Source of the DNA: an uncultured Thermoanaerobaculia bacterium
GTDB lineage: Bacteria > Acidobacteriota > Thermoanaerobaculia > Multivoradales > Multivoraceae
Assembly (NCBI GenBank): GCA_951813015.1
Contig: CATOTG010000001.1
Coordinates: 372,001-436,000, forward strand
Length of the DNA stretch: 64,000 nt
Direction of reading: 5' to 3'
Shown: positions 46,026 through 54,255 of the stretch, in pieces
Layout of the letters: each line of letters begins with the position of its first letter
Numbering within the stretch: position 1 is the stretch's first letter
Translations under genes and position numbers: made by a program
The notes under the pieces: generated by a model
The model's input: only the letters and a program-made list of their open reading frames with translations
Told to the model about the DNA's origin: nothing
Databases searched by the model: none

Positions 46026-47477
46026 TCAGATGTCTCCAACCGGTTCGACGCGGACGGTCATCCCATCCACGCGAACCACCCGGACACGGTCGCCCACCTC
46101 CACCGGGACATCGGCTTCCGCGTTCCAGATCTCGCCGTGCAGCCGAACCTTGCCCGGCGCGCCAAGCTCGATGCCGGCACTCACGAGGCCCAGTTCATCG
46201 AGGAGGCCCTCGCTGCCAGTCGCCACGCGGTTGCGCCGTGCCTTGAGCGCAAGCCGGGCGAGAGCGAGCGCCAGGAGTCCGATCGTGATGCCGACCGCGA
46301 CGATCAGGTTCAGGCTCGCCTGCAGCGCCGGGTCGGCGTCCCGGAACAGCATGATCGCGCCGAGACAGAAGGAAACCGCCCCGCCGAGCGTCAGCATGCC
46401 GAAGCTCGGAACCTTGACCTCGAGCACCCAGAGGAGAACGGCGATGAACAGCAGGGCCAGGCCGGCGTAGTTCACCGGCAGCACCGACATCGCCCACAGC
46501 CCGAGAATCAGGCACACGGCGCCGACGACTCCCGGGAAGATCGCTCCTGGGTGGGTGATCTCGAAGATCAGTCCGATCGAACCAAGCGACATCAGCAGAA
46601 GTGCCACGTTCGGGTGGGCGATGATCGACCGCACGCGCTGGAAGGCCGACATCTCCATCCGGCGTACCGTCGCCGCGCGGGTAGCCAGCGTGAACTCCTG
46701 ACCGCCCTTCTCGACCACGCGGCCGTCGAGGTCGACGAGCAGCGACTGAAGACTGGGCGCGACCAGGTCGACGAGCCCCGCGTCGAGCGCCTCCTGCGCG
46801 GTGAACGACTTGCTCTCGAGCACCGCCGACTCCGCCAGCTTCTCGTCCCGACCCCGGCGAGCCGCCAGCGAGCGGATCGTGGCCGCCGCGTCCTGAGTCA
46901 CCTTTTCGCCCATCGCACCGGGGATGTCCTCGCCGCCGCCGGCAACGGGGTGTGCCGCGCCGGTGTTCGTCCCGGGCGCCATCGCGGCCAAGTCGGCCCC
47001 CAGCAGGATGAAGAAGCCTGCCGACGCAGCCTGGGAACCGCTCGGCGACACGTAGACGACGACCGGTGTCCTGGCCTCGAGGAAGGTCGTGAAGATCTTG
47101 CGCATCGCCTGCATCTCGCCGCCCGGCGTGGACAACTCGACAATCAGGGCCTCCGCGCCAACCCGGTCAGCCTCCGCCGTCACCTCTTCGATGAACTCCG
47201 CGACGACGACCTGAATCACCGAATCCACGGCGGCCACGATCACTTCCGGGCCGGACTCGGCAATCGGCTCGTCCGCCTCCGCGGGAGGAGGGTCGCCGTC
47301 CACGGGCGCCCCCGCTCCGGCATCCCCGGGTTCGGCGGTCCGGGAGTCGTCCTGCTCCCCCGACTCCTCCAGCCGCGCTGCGTCGGCGAGCAGGACGAGC
47401 GGCGCCAGGACCAGGGCGAGGGCAAACGCCAGCCGCAAGAGGCTTCCCAGTGGTCTGCGCTTCGGCGAGCCTCGCAT
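46026..47477 (-). CDS. nfeD: NfeD-family membrane-bound serine protease
   Basis: A 483-residue long NfeD (NfeD1b-type). After a signal peptide (residues 1-34) and an acidic linker comes a ClpP-class serine protease domain (85-250): LIVELSTPGGEMQAMRKI, catalytic Ser in SPSGSQAASAGFFILLGAD, catalytic Lys expected in PGAMGEKVTQDAAA. Four or five transmembrane helices follow, then a C-terminal OB fold (GKVRLHGEIWNAEADVPVEVGDRV). Its slipin partner is directly downstream, a widespread association. Known archaeal relatives cleave the C-terminus of slipin. It is the first gene of the minus-strand run that continues through slipin, SPOR, lnt and prfB. Confidence 0.93.
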   Translation of the reverse strand: MRGSPKRRPLGSLLRLAFALALVLAPLVLLADAARLEESGEQDDSRTAEPGDAGAGAPVDGDPPPAEADEPIAESGPEVIVAAVDSVIQVVVAEFIEEVTAEADRVGAEALIVELSTPGGEMQAMRKIFTTFLEARTPVVVYVSPSGSQAASAGFFILLGADLAAMAPGTNTGAAHPVAGGGEDIPGAMGEKVTQDAAATIRSLAARRGRDEKLAESAVLESKSFTAQEALDAGLVDLVAPSLQSLLVDLDGRVVEKGGQEFTLATRAATVRRMEMSAFQRVRSIIAHPNVALLLMSLGSIGLIFEITHPGAIFPGVVGAVCLILGLWAMSVLPVNYAGLALLFIAVLLWVLEVKVPSFGMLTLGGAVSFCLGAIMLFRDADPALQASLNLIVAVGITIGLLALALARLALKARRNRVATGSEGLLDELGLVSAGIELGAPGKVRLHGEIWNAEADVPVEVGDRVRVVRVDGMTVRVEPVGDI

Positions 47478-47554
47478 CCGAAGAGTCTACTTGACGAGCA
47501 CGCAGCGACTGTCCGCGGAACGCCCGCGGATCACCCGCGGACTGTCCGGTGAAC

Positions 47555-47631
47555 TGGTCGGGGCGAGAGGACTTGAACCTCCGGCCTCACGGTCCCGAAC
47601 CGTGCGCTCTACCAGGCTGAGCTACGCCCCG
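47555..47631 (-). tRNA. tRNA-Pro (CGG anticodon), CCA encoded
   Basis: The minus strand from 47631 folds as a complete cloverleaf. The acceptor stem is CGGGGCG/CGCCCCG, and the D-arm is GCTCAGCCTGGTAGAGC. The anticodon stem CACGG/CCGTG encloses loop TTCGGGA (anticodon CGG). The T-arm is GGAGG-TTCAAGT-CCTCT-like. The discriminator A is followed by genomic CCA at 47557-47555. It lies upstream of nfeD. Confidence 0.95.
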
Positions 47632-47913
47632 ACACACCGGGCACCCGAATCGCGCGGTCCGCGCCGTTCGGGCGCCAGCCCGTGCGACCGTCATCGGGCG
47701 CACGGATGGCAAGCCGCAGAATACGGTTCCGGGGGCCGGAAGTCCAGCGTTCAAAGTGCCGCCGCTCCCTGCTTCTGTATGGTCGCTGGCGCGTTGACCA
47801 GGTCGGGCGCCCCCCAACCTCTGACCCGCGTCCAGGAGCGCCACGGCGTTGTTCGAGACCTCTCCTGGGCGACATCCACGACCTCGGAGTGGGCGACGCC
47901 GTTTCTTCGGGAG
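47632..47913. other. Intergenic region with repeat copy E
   Basis: 282 bp. It holds the partial repeat 47680-47716 and otherwise no gene. Confidence 0.5.
47680..47716 (-). repeat. Dispersed palindromic repeat, partial copy E (inverted)
   Basis: CCGTGCGACCGTCATCGGGC followed by GCACGGATGGCAAGCCG corresponds to the inner arm of copies A and B in inverse orientation. The outer second hairpin is missing. Confidence 0.65.
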
Positions 47914-50403
47914 TCAGTTTCGATGTCGCCGGGGGGGCCGGGCTTCGGCGTCGCTCCCGGCCTCCACTTCACCGTCTTGTCGTCCGGGGTCCTCCCGGGA
48001 CGTGACGGTCACGTTGACCGTCCGCGCAACGGCGATTGGCGGATCCCCTTCGACCCCATCGGCAATCAGCCGCAGCCTGGCGGTGATCGTCCCGTTCCCG
48101 GGCGCGCAGCCGTGGACGGCAAAGGACTCGGTGTGCGACGTGCGGCCGCTGAAGACGGCCGAAGTTCCGTCTGCCGCGCGCCGCGTACAGTCGCTTCGCG
48201 CGCCGAGATGGTCGTTGTACACCACCCGGATCAAATGCTGGCGGGCCGGGTCGAGATTCACCGCCTGGACCGCGACCCGGGCCTGTGCGCCCCCTTCGAG
48301 CGCGGTCGGCGCGTCGATCAGCTTGACCGACGGCCTCGGTGGAATGTCGAGAGATGCCGCGGCCCGCCATGAATCGCCGACACCGCGGATGTACTGGCCG
48401 AATTCGAGACGGCGAATGCCGTACGACGGCCAGGAGCGCCAGAGCCAGCAACGGTCGCCGTCGAACGCGCCGTGCCGTTCGAACGACAGATCGAACTGAT
48501 TGAAGCCGTACAACCGCCGACCTTCATGAAGGTCCGACTCGCGCGTCGGAGTCGCCCTCCCGAGGAATGGCCGCCTGACATCCGCCGGCGCGCACCGATC
48601 CTTCACCAGCACGAGCGTGTCATCGGTCACGTACAGGTCGAAGCGGGCACGCAGGACCGGTTCGTTCGTCTCGACGATGCGAACCACGGCCTCCGGTATC
48701 GCACGGCGGACCAACGTGCGCAGGTCCACGTTACGCGGCGGCGGCGAGCTGGCCGGACCATCCAGCGCCGCCCGGTCATACAGGAACACGCGCCGCATGT
48801 CGGGCGTGAGCAGAGCGTCCTCCCGGTCCGGATCCCGGCGGTTGGTCAGGATGAAGTCCGCCAGCGGCCGCCGGTCTGCCTTGTTCCGGTAGTCGATTCG
48901 GCTGCCCGCCAGGTAGTAGTCGATCGCGTACGGCGCCAGCGCGATGCCGGTGCTGCGCCGGTTCCCGGTCACGAAGACGCCCCTGCCCGCCGTCATCAGA
49001 CGAATCGCCTCGAAGTCCGCGATCACTTCCCGATGCAGGTCGGCCTTCGCGGGGTCATGGCCCACGCCGCTCATGCGAACCGTCGAGCCGAGAAAAATGG
49101 CCAGCGCCGCGGCAATCGCCATGGCGAGGCGAGTCGGGGACGAGCCGAGCAGGAGTGACACCGCCGCCGACCAGGCGATCAACGGAATCCCGAGATGGAA
49201 GAGGCTCTGGAAGTCGTGCGTAAAAGCGTAATGGCGCATCGGGATCGTCCAGCACAGGCCGGAGACCGCCAGCGCTGCCAGCACAGGCCGGCGCCGGACC
49301 GCGATCAGGCTCGCCACGCACGCGACGGCGCCGACCGCCATGAGCCACACCGAAGACTGATCGGCTTCCCCGGCGACCGGGAAGGGCAGCGACATCCCGC
49401 CGATGCTCGCGGCCTGTTGTTGCAGATACGGCCACCACGCCAGGCGATCCGTATAGGCCACATATGCCGCTTCCGGCTTGAGGCCGAATCGCCACAGCAT
49501 CCGGTCGAAAGCCGGAACCTCTGTCCACAGCACCTCCCCGCCGAAAGCGCGATACTCATTGGCGAGGTTGAGTCCGAGAACGAGCATGCCGAACAGGAGC
49601 GTCACGACGCCGAGTGTCACGTGCCGGCCGCACAGCACCGCCGCTGCGGCACGGGCCGCCTCCCGGAGGCTGCCCCACGGCGCACGCCTTCGCAGCACGT
49701 CCACGGCGCCGACCACGATGAACGGCAGCAGCAGGGCGTACACCTGCCAGCCCAGCAGCAGCGCCGCGCAGGATTTGACGACCAGTTGACGGAAGCGGCC
49801 CTCCTGGACGAACACGACGATGCCGTGAAACGCCAGCAGCACCCCGAACAGGCTCGGCACGTCGTTGAAGATCATGTCGCTGTAGTAGAGGGCGTACCAG
49901 GACGAGCAGGAGAGCAGCACCGCCGCCAGCGCGACCCACGGGTCGAACAGCCGGCGCAGCGACAGCCAGGCCACGACGGCAGCGGCTGCGAAGAACAGCA
50001 ACATCAGCATCCGGGCGGCGAGTATCTGCGACGAAAGCCCGTCGAACGGCGCGATGGCCAGCGCGGTCAAGGCGAACGCCCCCGGCGGGAACCCGTTCTT
50101 GAGGACGTACCCGTAGTCCATCTCCGGGTCGAGCGTTCGGCGTTCGAACATCAGGAAGGCGTGGTCCGGCGAGAAGTTGGCGGCCTTCGCCAAGCCGAGC
50201 GACGACAGCCAGTCGTGATGGCCGGGCCGGTAGAAATGACTCCGGTCGTGGCCGAAGACGAACACCGCCGTCATCGCCGCCAGCAGAATCAGCCAGGGCG
50301 CGAGCGGACGGACGAACCCAGGTGTCAGGCCACCGGGGTCAGGCCCGCGGCGTCTCCATGCGCCCGAATCCGGCCGGTTCCTCCGCATGAATTGCTCATC
50401 CAT
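47914..50403 (-). CDS. Large polytopic membrane protein, GT39-like
   Basis: About 829 residues from the preferred start (MDEQFMRRNRP; an ATG at 50436 adds 11 residues). Some ten hydrophobic helices span about 40-480 (PLAPWLILLAAMTAVFVFG, ILAARMLMLLFFAAAAVVAW, FRQLVVKSCAALLLGWQVYALLL and others). Between them, HDWLSSLGLAKAANFSPDH and WYALYYSDMIFNDVPSL resemble the periplasmic loops of dolichyl-phosphate-mannose/ArnT-type glycosyltransferases. A C-terminal soluble half (480-829) is beta-rich. No certain catalytic residues, so the activity is inferred. It is separated from tRNA-Pro by a 282-bp gap and is probably a single-gene unit. Confidence 0.65.
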   Translation of the reverse strand: MDEQFMRRNRPDSGAWRRRGPDPGGLTPGFVRPLAPWLILLAAMTAVFVFGHDRSHFYRPGHHDWLSSLGLAKAANFSPDHAFLMFERRTLDPEMDYGYVLKNGFPPGAFALTALAIAPFDGLSSQILAARMLMLLFFAAAAVVAWLSLRRLFDPWVALAAVLLSCSSWYALYYSDMIFNDVPSLFGVLLAFHGIVVFVQEGRFRQLVVKSCAALLLGWQVYALLLPFIVVGAVDVLRRRAPWGSLREAARAAAAVLCGRHVTLGVVTLLFGMLVLGLNLANEYRAFGGEVLWTEVPAFDRMLWRFGLKPEAAYVAYTDRLAWWPYLQQQAASIGGMSLPFPVAGEADQSSVWLMAVGAVACVASLIAVRRRPVLAALAVSGLCWTIPMRHYAFTHDFQSLFHLGIPLIAWSAAVSLLLGSSPTRLAMAIAAALAIFLGSTVRMSGVGHDPAKADLHREVIADFEAIRLMTAGRGVFVTGNRRSTGIALAPYAIDYYLAGSRIDYRNKADRRPLADFILTNRRDPDREDALLTPDMRRVFLYDRAALDGPASSPPPRNVDLRTLVRRAIPEAVVRIVETNEPVLRARFDLYVTDDTLVLVKDRCAPADVRRPFLGRATPTRESDLHEGRRLYGFNQFDLSFERHGAFDGDRCWLWRSWPSYGIRRLEFGQYIRGVGDSWRAAASLDIPPRPSVKLIDAPTALEGGAQARVAVQAVNLDPARQHLIRVVYNDHLGARSDCTRRAADGTSAVFSGRTSHTESFAVHGCAPGNGTITARLRLIADGVEGDPPIAVARTVNVTVTSREDPGRQDGEVEAGSDAEARPPRRHRN

Positions 50404-50439
50404 CTCTTTCGCTACACACAGCGGCCGGTACAGCATACG

Positions 50440-51468
50440 TCAGTGAATCACCCCCCGCAGCCGCGGGTCCAGCAGATCCCGCAGCGCATCCCCGACACAG
50501 TTGAACGACAGCACCAGCAGGAAGATCGCCACGCCGGGGACGATCGACAGCAGCGGTTGCTGCTCGAGCATCGGGAAGGCCTGCTGGAGCATGTTGCCCC
50601 AGGTCGGCGTGGGCGGCTGGATGCCGACGCCGACGAAGCCGAGGGCGGCTTCGGTGAGCACGGCGTAGCCCATGCTGAGGGTGCTCTGGACGATCACCGG
50701 GGCGATGCAGTTGGGAAGGATGTGGCGCAGGATGATGCGGCCGTGGCCGAGGCCGATGCTCTCGGCGGCCTTGACGAAGTCGCGCTCGCGGATGGACAGC
50801 CCCTGGCTGCGGATGATTCTCGCCATCCAGGGCACGTTGGCGATGCCAATCGCGATGATCACGGTGCGCAGCGAGCCGCCCAGCGCGGCCGCGAGGCCGA
50901 CGGCGATCAGCAGGCTGGGGAACACGACGACGGCGTCCATGAGGCGCATCAGCACGTCATCGACGCGGCCGCGGAAGTAGACGGAGAGCAGGCCCAAAGG
51001 TACGCCCAGCAGCACGCCCAGGCCGACGGCGCCGAGGCTGACCAACAGGGCGATCCGGGCGCCGACGATCAGCCTTGCGAGGGTGTCGCGGCCCATCTGG
51101 TCGGAGCCGAGCCAGTGCGCGGCGCTGGGACCCGACAGCAGGTTGTCGAAGTCCATCTCCTCGGCGTCGACGGGGACGATCCAGGGCGACAGCACCGCCG
51201 CGGCGGTGATCACGGCGAGCACGACGAGCCCGGCGAGCGCCTGGGGCACGGAGGCCAGCTTGCGCAGCAGCTCGACGGTCGGGTGGCTGGGCGGGGCGGC
51301 ACGTCCGGAGGCCGGCGTGTCGCGTCGAATGCCGCGAATGCGTGCCAGAAGGCCCGCGCCGCGGCCGGCGTACCCGGTCTCGCGGCGGTCTCGCCGGGCG
51401 CGGTTGCTGTTGCGGCGCACGTTCCCGGCCCCGTTTCTAGCCACGTTCCCGGCCACGTTCCTAGCCAC
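50440..51468 (-). CDS. Peptide ABC transporter permease, DppC/OppC type
   Basis: A 342-residue inner-membrane permease of a peptide/nickel-type importer. The DppC N-terminal domain and the binding-protein-dependent EAA motif are seen: ADEMDFDNLLSGPSAAHWLG-like, GSDQMGRDTLARLIVGARIAL, EAA region ESIGLGHGRIILRHILPN. The C-terminus LSFNCVGDALRDLLDPRLRG is characteristic of DppC. It overlaps the upstream DppB-like gene by 8 bp. The N-terminus has an unusual Arg/Asn-rich tail (MARNVAGNVARNGAGNVRRN), encoded by imperfect tandem repeats; the true start may be nearer the first helix. Confidence 0.9.
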   Translation of the reverse strand: MARNVAGNVARNGAGNVRRNSNRARRDRRETGYAGRGAGLLARIRGIRRDTPASGRAAPPSHPTVELLRKLASVPQALAGLVVLAVITAAAVLSPWIVPVDAEEMDFDNLLSGPSAAHWLGSDQMGRDTLARLIVGARIALLVSLGAVGLGVLLGVPLGLLSVYFRGRVDDVLMRLMDAVVVFPSLLIAVGLAAALGGSLRTVIIAIGIANVPWMARIIRSQGLSIRERDFVKAAESIGLGHGRIILRHILPNCIAPVIVQSTLSMGYAVLTEAALGFVGVGIQPPTPTWGNMLQQAFPMLEQQPLLSIVPGVAIFLLVLSFNCVGDALRDLLDPRLRGVIH

Positions 51469-52414
51469 CGAACTTGATCCTCGGGTCGAGCCAGGCGCAG
51501 GCCACGTCGGTGATCAGGTTCGCGGCGAGCACGGCAACCGCCATCAACAGCACCGCCGCCTGCACGACGAGGAAGTCGCGGGCGAAGATCGCCTGCACGA
51601 TGTACTGGCCGGTGCCGGGAATGCCGAAGAGCGTCTCGATCACAATCGCGCCGGCGAAGATGCGGCCGGTCTGCAGGCCGAGGATCGTGACCACCGGCAG
51701 CAGGGCGTTGCGCAGGGCATGCGACCAGATCACTGTGCGCTCCCTGGCGCCCCGGGCACGCGAGGTGCGCAGGTAGTCCTGGGCAAGGACTTCGAGCATC
51801 GCCGAGCGGCTCTGCCGCATGATCAGCGCGCAACTCGTCACGCCGAGGGCGAACGCCGGCAGAATCATGTGGCGCAGGCTCTGGAGAGGATCGTCGAACA
51901 GGCGCACGTAGCCCTGGCTCGGCAACCAGCCGAGCCCCACGCCGAAGAGCAGGATCGCCATGATGCCGAGCCAGAAGTTCGGGATCGCGACTCCGCCGAT
52001 CGAGACGACCGTCGCCGCGTAGTCGATCGGTTTGCCCCGATAGACCGCGGAGGCGATGCCCGCGGGCACGCCGATCAGGACCGCCAGGATCCAGGCCGCG
52101 AGGCCGAACTGCAGCGTGACCAGAGCCCGGCCGCCGAGCTCCTCCGCCACGGGGCGCATGTTCTGGGTCGAGCGGCCGAAGTCCCCCTGCACCACGTTGC
52201 CCAGCCAGATCAGGTACTGGACGATCACCGGCTCGTCGAGGTGGTGACGCTCCCGGATGAGCTGCAACTGCTCTTCGTCGAGCGCCTCGCCGGGGCCGAT
52301 GAATGCCCGCGCCGGATCGCCCGGGATCGCGAGCATCAACGCGAACACGAGGAACGTGACCAGGAGGAGAACGGGCGCCGCCTGCAGCAGTCGGCGTGCG
52401 AGGTAGCTGCGCAT
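51461..52414 (-). CDS. Peptide ABC transporter permease, DppB/OppB type
   Basis: A 317-residue permease partner of the DppC-like protein. Recognisable blocks are RRLLQAAPVLLLVTFLVFALM, the EAA-like LEVLAQDYLRTSRARGARERTVIW, and the C-terminal IRDFLVVQAAVLLMAVAVL-type helix followed by LDPRIKFGG. With the downstream DppC and the upstream binding protein this forms an oligopeptide/dipeptide importer, but no ATPase (DppD/DppF) is encoded beside them. Confidence 0.92.
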   Translation of the reverse strand: MRSYLARRLLQAAPVLLLVTFLVFALMLAIPGDPARAFIGPGEALDEEQLQLIRERHHLDEPVIVQYLIWLGNVVQGDFGRSTQNMRPVAEELGGRALVTLQFGLAAWILAVLIGVPAGIASAVYRGKPIDYAATVVSIGGVAIPNFWLGIMAILLFGVGLGWLPSQGYVRLFDDPLQSLRHMILPAFALGVTSCALIMRQSRSAMLEVLAQDYLRTSRARGARERTVIWSHALRNALLPVVTILGLQTGRIFAGAIVIETLFGIPGTGQYIVQAIFARDFLVVQAAVLLMAVAVLAANLITDVACAWLDPRIKFGG

Positions 52415-52424
52415 GCAGCTGGTC

Positions 52425-54062
52425 CTACTCGTCCAGCCAGATCGTGGCGAAGTTCATCTTGCCGTCCCAGCCCATCAACTGGTCCAGATTGCGCACCTTC
52501 CCGGGCGCGGCGGCGTAGGTCACGCCGTAGAGCAACGGCGCGAACCAGGCCTCGCCGAGCACCGTCCGGTTGAGTTCGAGGTAGACCTGCTTGCGAGCCT
52601 CGTTGTCGTAGAACGAAGCGCCCAGCTCGACCAGTTCGTCGACGTCCGGCCGCAGCACGTTGCCCGGGTTGTAGTAGCCGTCGCTCTTGTAGGCCAGCGA
52701 CGCCATCCAGTCCGGCTCGGGATAGCGGCTCCAGGAGGTAACGAACATCGGGTACTCCTGGCCGTGGTTGAACCTCTCGGTCGCCGGTCCGCTGGACAAA
52801 ACGTCGATGTCCATCCGGATGCCGATCTTCTTCAGCATCGCCCGCACGACTTCCGCGCTGGAGACGAGCAGTGGATTGTGGTGGGTGACCGCCGTGAACT
52901 CCAGGCCGCCCTCCCGGCCGGCTTTCCTGAGGTACTCGCGCGCCTTGTCGACGTCGTAGTACGGGCGTTCGTCATCCGGTTCGTGGACCCAGGCGCCCAC
53001 CGGCCACATGCCCGCATCGGCCTCGATCGCCCGGTCGAAGAAGATCGCCCGGTTGATCACGGTCGGATCGACGGCGTGGGCGATCGCCAGCCGGACGTTC
53101 ACGTCGTCGAGCGGCGGCTTGTTCACGTTGAACACCAGCGTCAGCGCGATGCTGCCGCCCGGCATCGTCTCCATCCGGACCCGCTCGTCCCGCTCGAAGG
53201 TCGACACGTCCTTGTAGGGGAGGTAGGTCACATCGATCTCTCCGGTGCGCAGGGCGGCGGCGCGGACCGTCTCGTCGCGGATCACCCGGATCGTCACCTC
53301 GTCGAGGTACGGAAGCTGATTGCCGTGCTCGTCCCGGCCCCAGTAGTCCTCGTTCCGCACAAAGTGCACGAGGGTGCCGGTGATCACCTCCTTGAGCTTG
53401 AACGGCCCCGTCCCGGACGGGTTCCAGCCGTAGTCAGGGCCGAGCGCCTCGACCGCGGCCGGCGAGCTCATCACGCCGCCCCGATCGGCCAGCATGCCGA
53501 AGCCGGCGCCCCACGGCCGCGCCAGATCGAAGCGCACAGTGTAATCGTCGATCACCTCGACTGCCTCGATCACCGCCAGCGAAGCGCGCGGCGTGGCGAC
53601 GGTGGCAGGATCCAGAATCCGCTCGATGTTGGCCTTCACCGCGTCGGCGTTGAAGGGGGCGCCGTCGTGGAAGACGACGCCCTCCCGCAGCTGGAAGGTG
53701 ATCGAGTCGGGGTCCGTGGCGATCTCCCAGGAGGTCGCGAGGGACGTTTCCGGCCGCGGTTCGAGCTGCGGGTCCGCGTCGACGAGTTGATCGAAGAGCT
53801 GCCGCCAGAAGTAGGCGTCGGCGCCGGACCGTCCGAGCACCGCGTCGAGCGAGGTGGGCTCGAGCGAGTGGGCCACTCGCAGGTGGCCGCCGTAGCGGGG
53901 ACCGCCCACGGCCGGGGGGCGCGGCGCCAAGGCGCCGGTCCCCAGCCGGTCGGCTCGGCTCTCGGGGGCGCACCCGACCACCGCGGCGAGGAGCACCGAC
54001 AGCAGGATCACCGACCCGGATACGATCGCCTTCTGCGGCGACGACAGCGGAACAACAGACAT
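52425..54062 (-). CDS. Peptide-binding protein of an ABC importer (SBP family 5)
   Basis: A 545-residue extracytoplasmic binding protein. The signal sequence has VILLSVLLAAVVGCAPES, a lipobox-like VGC, so it is probably a lipoprotein. Family 5 features include SLEPTSLDAVLGRSGADAYFW, LREGVVFHDGAPFNADAVKAN, WNPSGTGPFKLKEV and VNKPPLDDVNVRLAIAHAVD. It precedes the two permease genes on the same strand with 10 bp to DppB. The ligand is probably a peptide, but nickel or sugar-peptides are not excluded. Confidence 0.92.
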   Translation of the reverse strand: MSVVPLSSPQKAIVSGSVILLSVLLAAVVGCAPESRADRLGTGALAPRPPAVGGPRYGGHLRVAHSLEPTSLDAVLGRSGADAYFWRQLFDQLVDADPQLEPRPETSLATSWEIATDPDSITFQLREGVVFHDGAPFNADAVKANIERILDPATVATPRASLAVIEAVEVIDDYTVRFDLARPWGAGFGMLADRGGVMSSPAAVEALGPDYGWNPSGTGPFKLKEVITGTLVHFVRNEDYWGRDEHGNQLPYLDEVTIRVIRDETVRAAALRTGEIDVTYLPYKDVSTFERDERVRMETMPGGSIALTLVFNVNKPPLDDVNVRLAIAHAVDPTVINRAIFFDRAIEADAGMWPVGAWVHEPDDERPYYDVDKAREYLRKAGREGGLEFTAVTHHNPLLVSSAEVVRAMLKKIGIRMDIDVLSSGPATERFNHGQEYPMFVTSWSRYPEPDWMASLAYKSDGYYNPGNVLRPDVDELVELGASFYDNEARKQVYLELNRTVLGEAWFAPLLYGVTYAAAPGKVRNLDQLMGWDGKMNFATIWLDE

Positions 54063-54255
54063 CGCGGTCTTCCAACTCTATGGGGACCGTGGGCCACGGA
54101 GTTTGACCAGAGGAGAGCCACGAGCACGAGAACCTCGCATCGGATCCAAGGCACCGTGAGCAGATCGAGGAACTGTCGCGTCGCCTACACGCGGGCTAGC
54201 GAGCGGCGCTGCCGGATTCGATCTGACCGCCTCCGCTGACGCGCGGCCCTGGACG
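54063..54255. other. Divergent promoter region
   Basis: 193 bp between the divergent binding-protein and ABC-exporter starts. No strong match to a sigma-70 promoter could be assigned. Confidence 0.4.
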
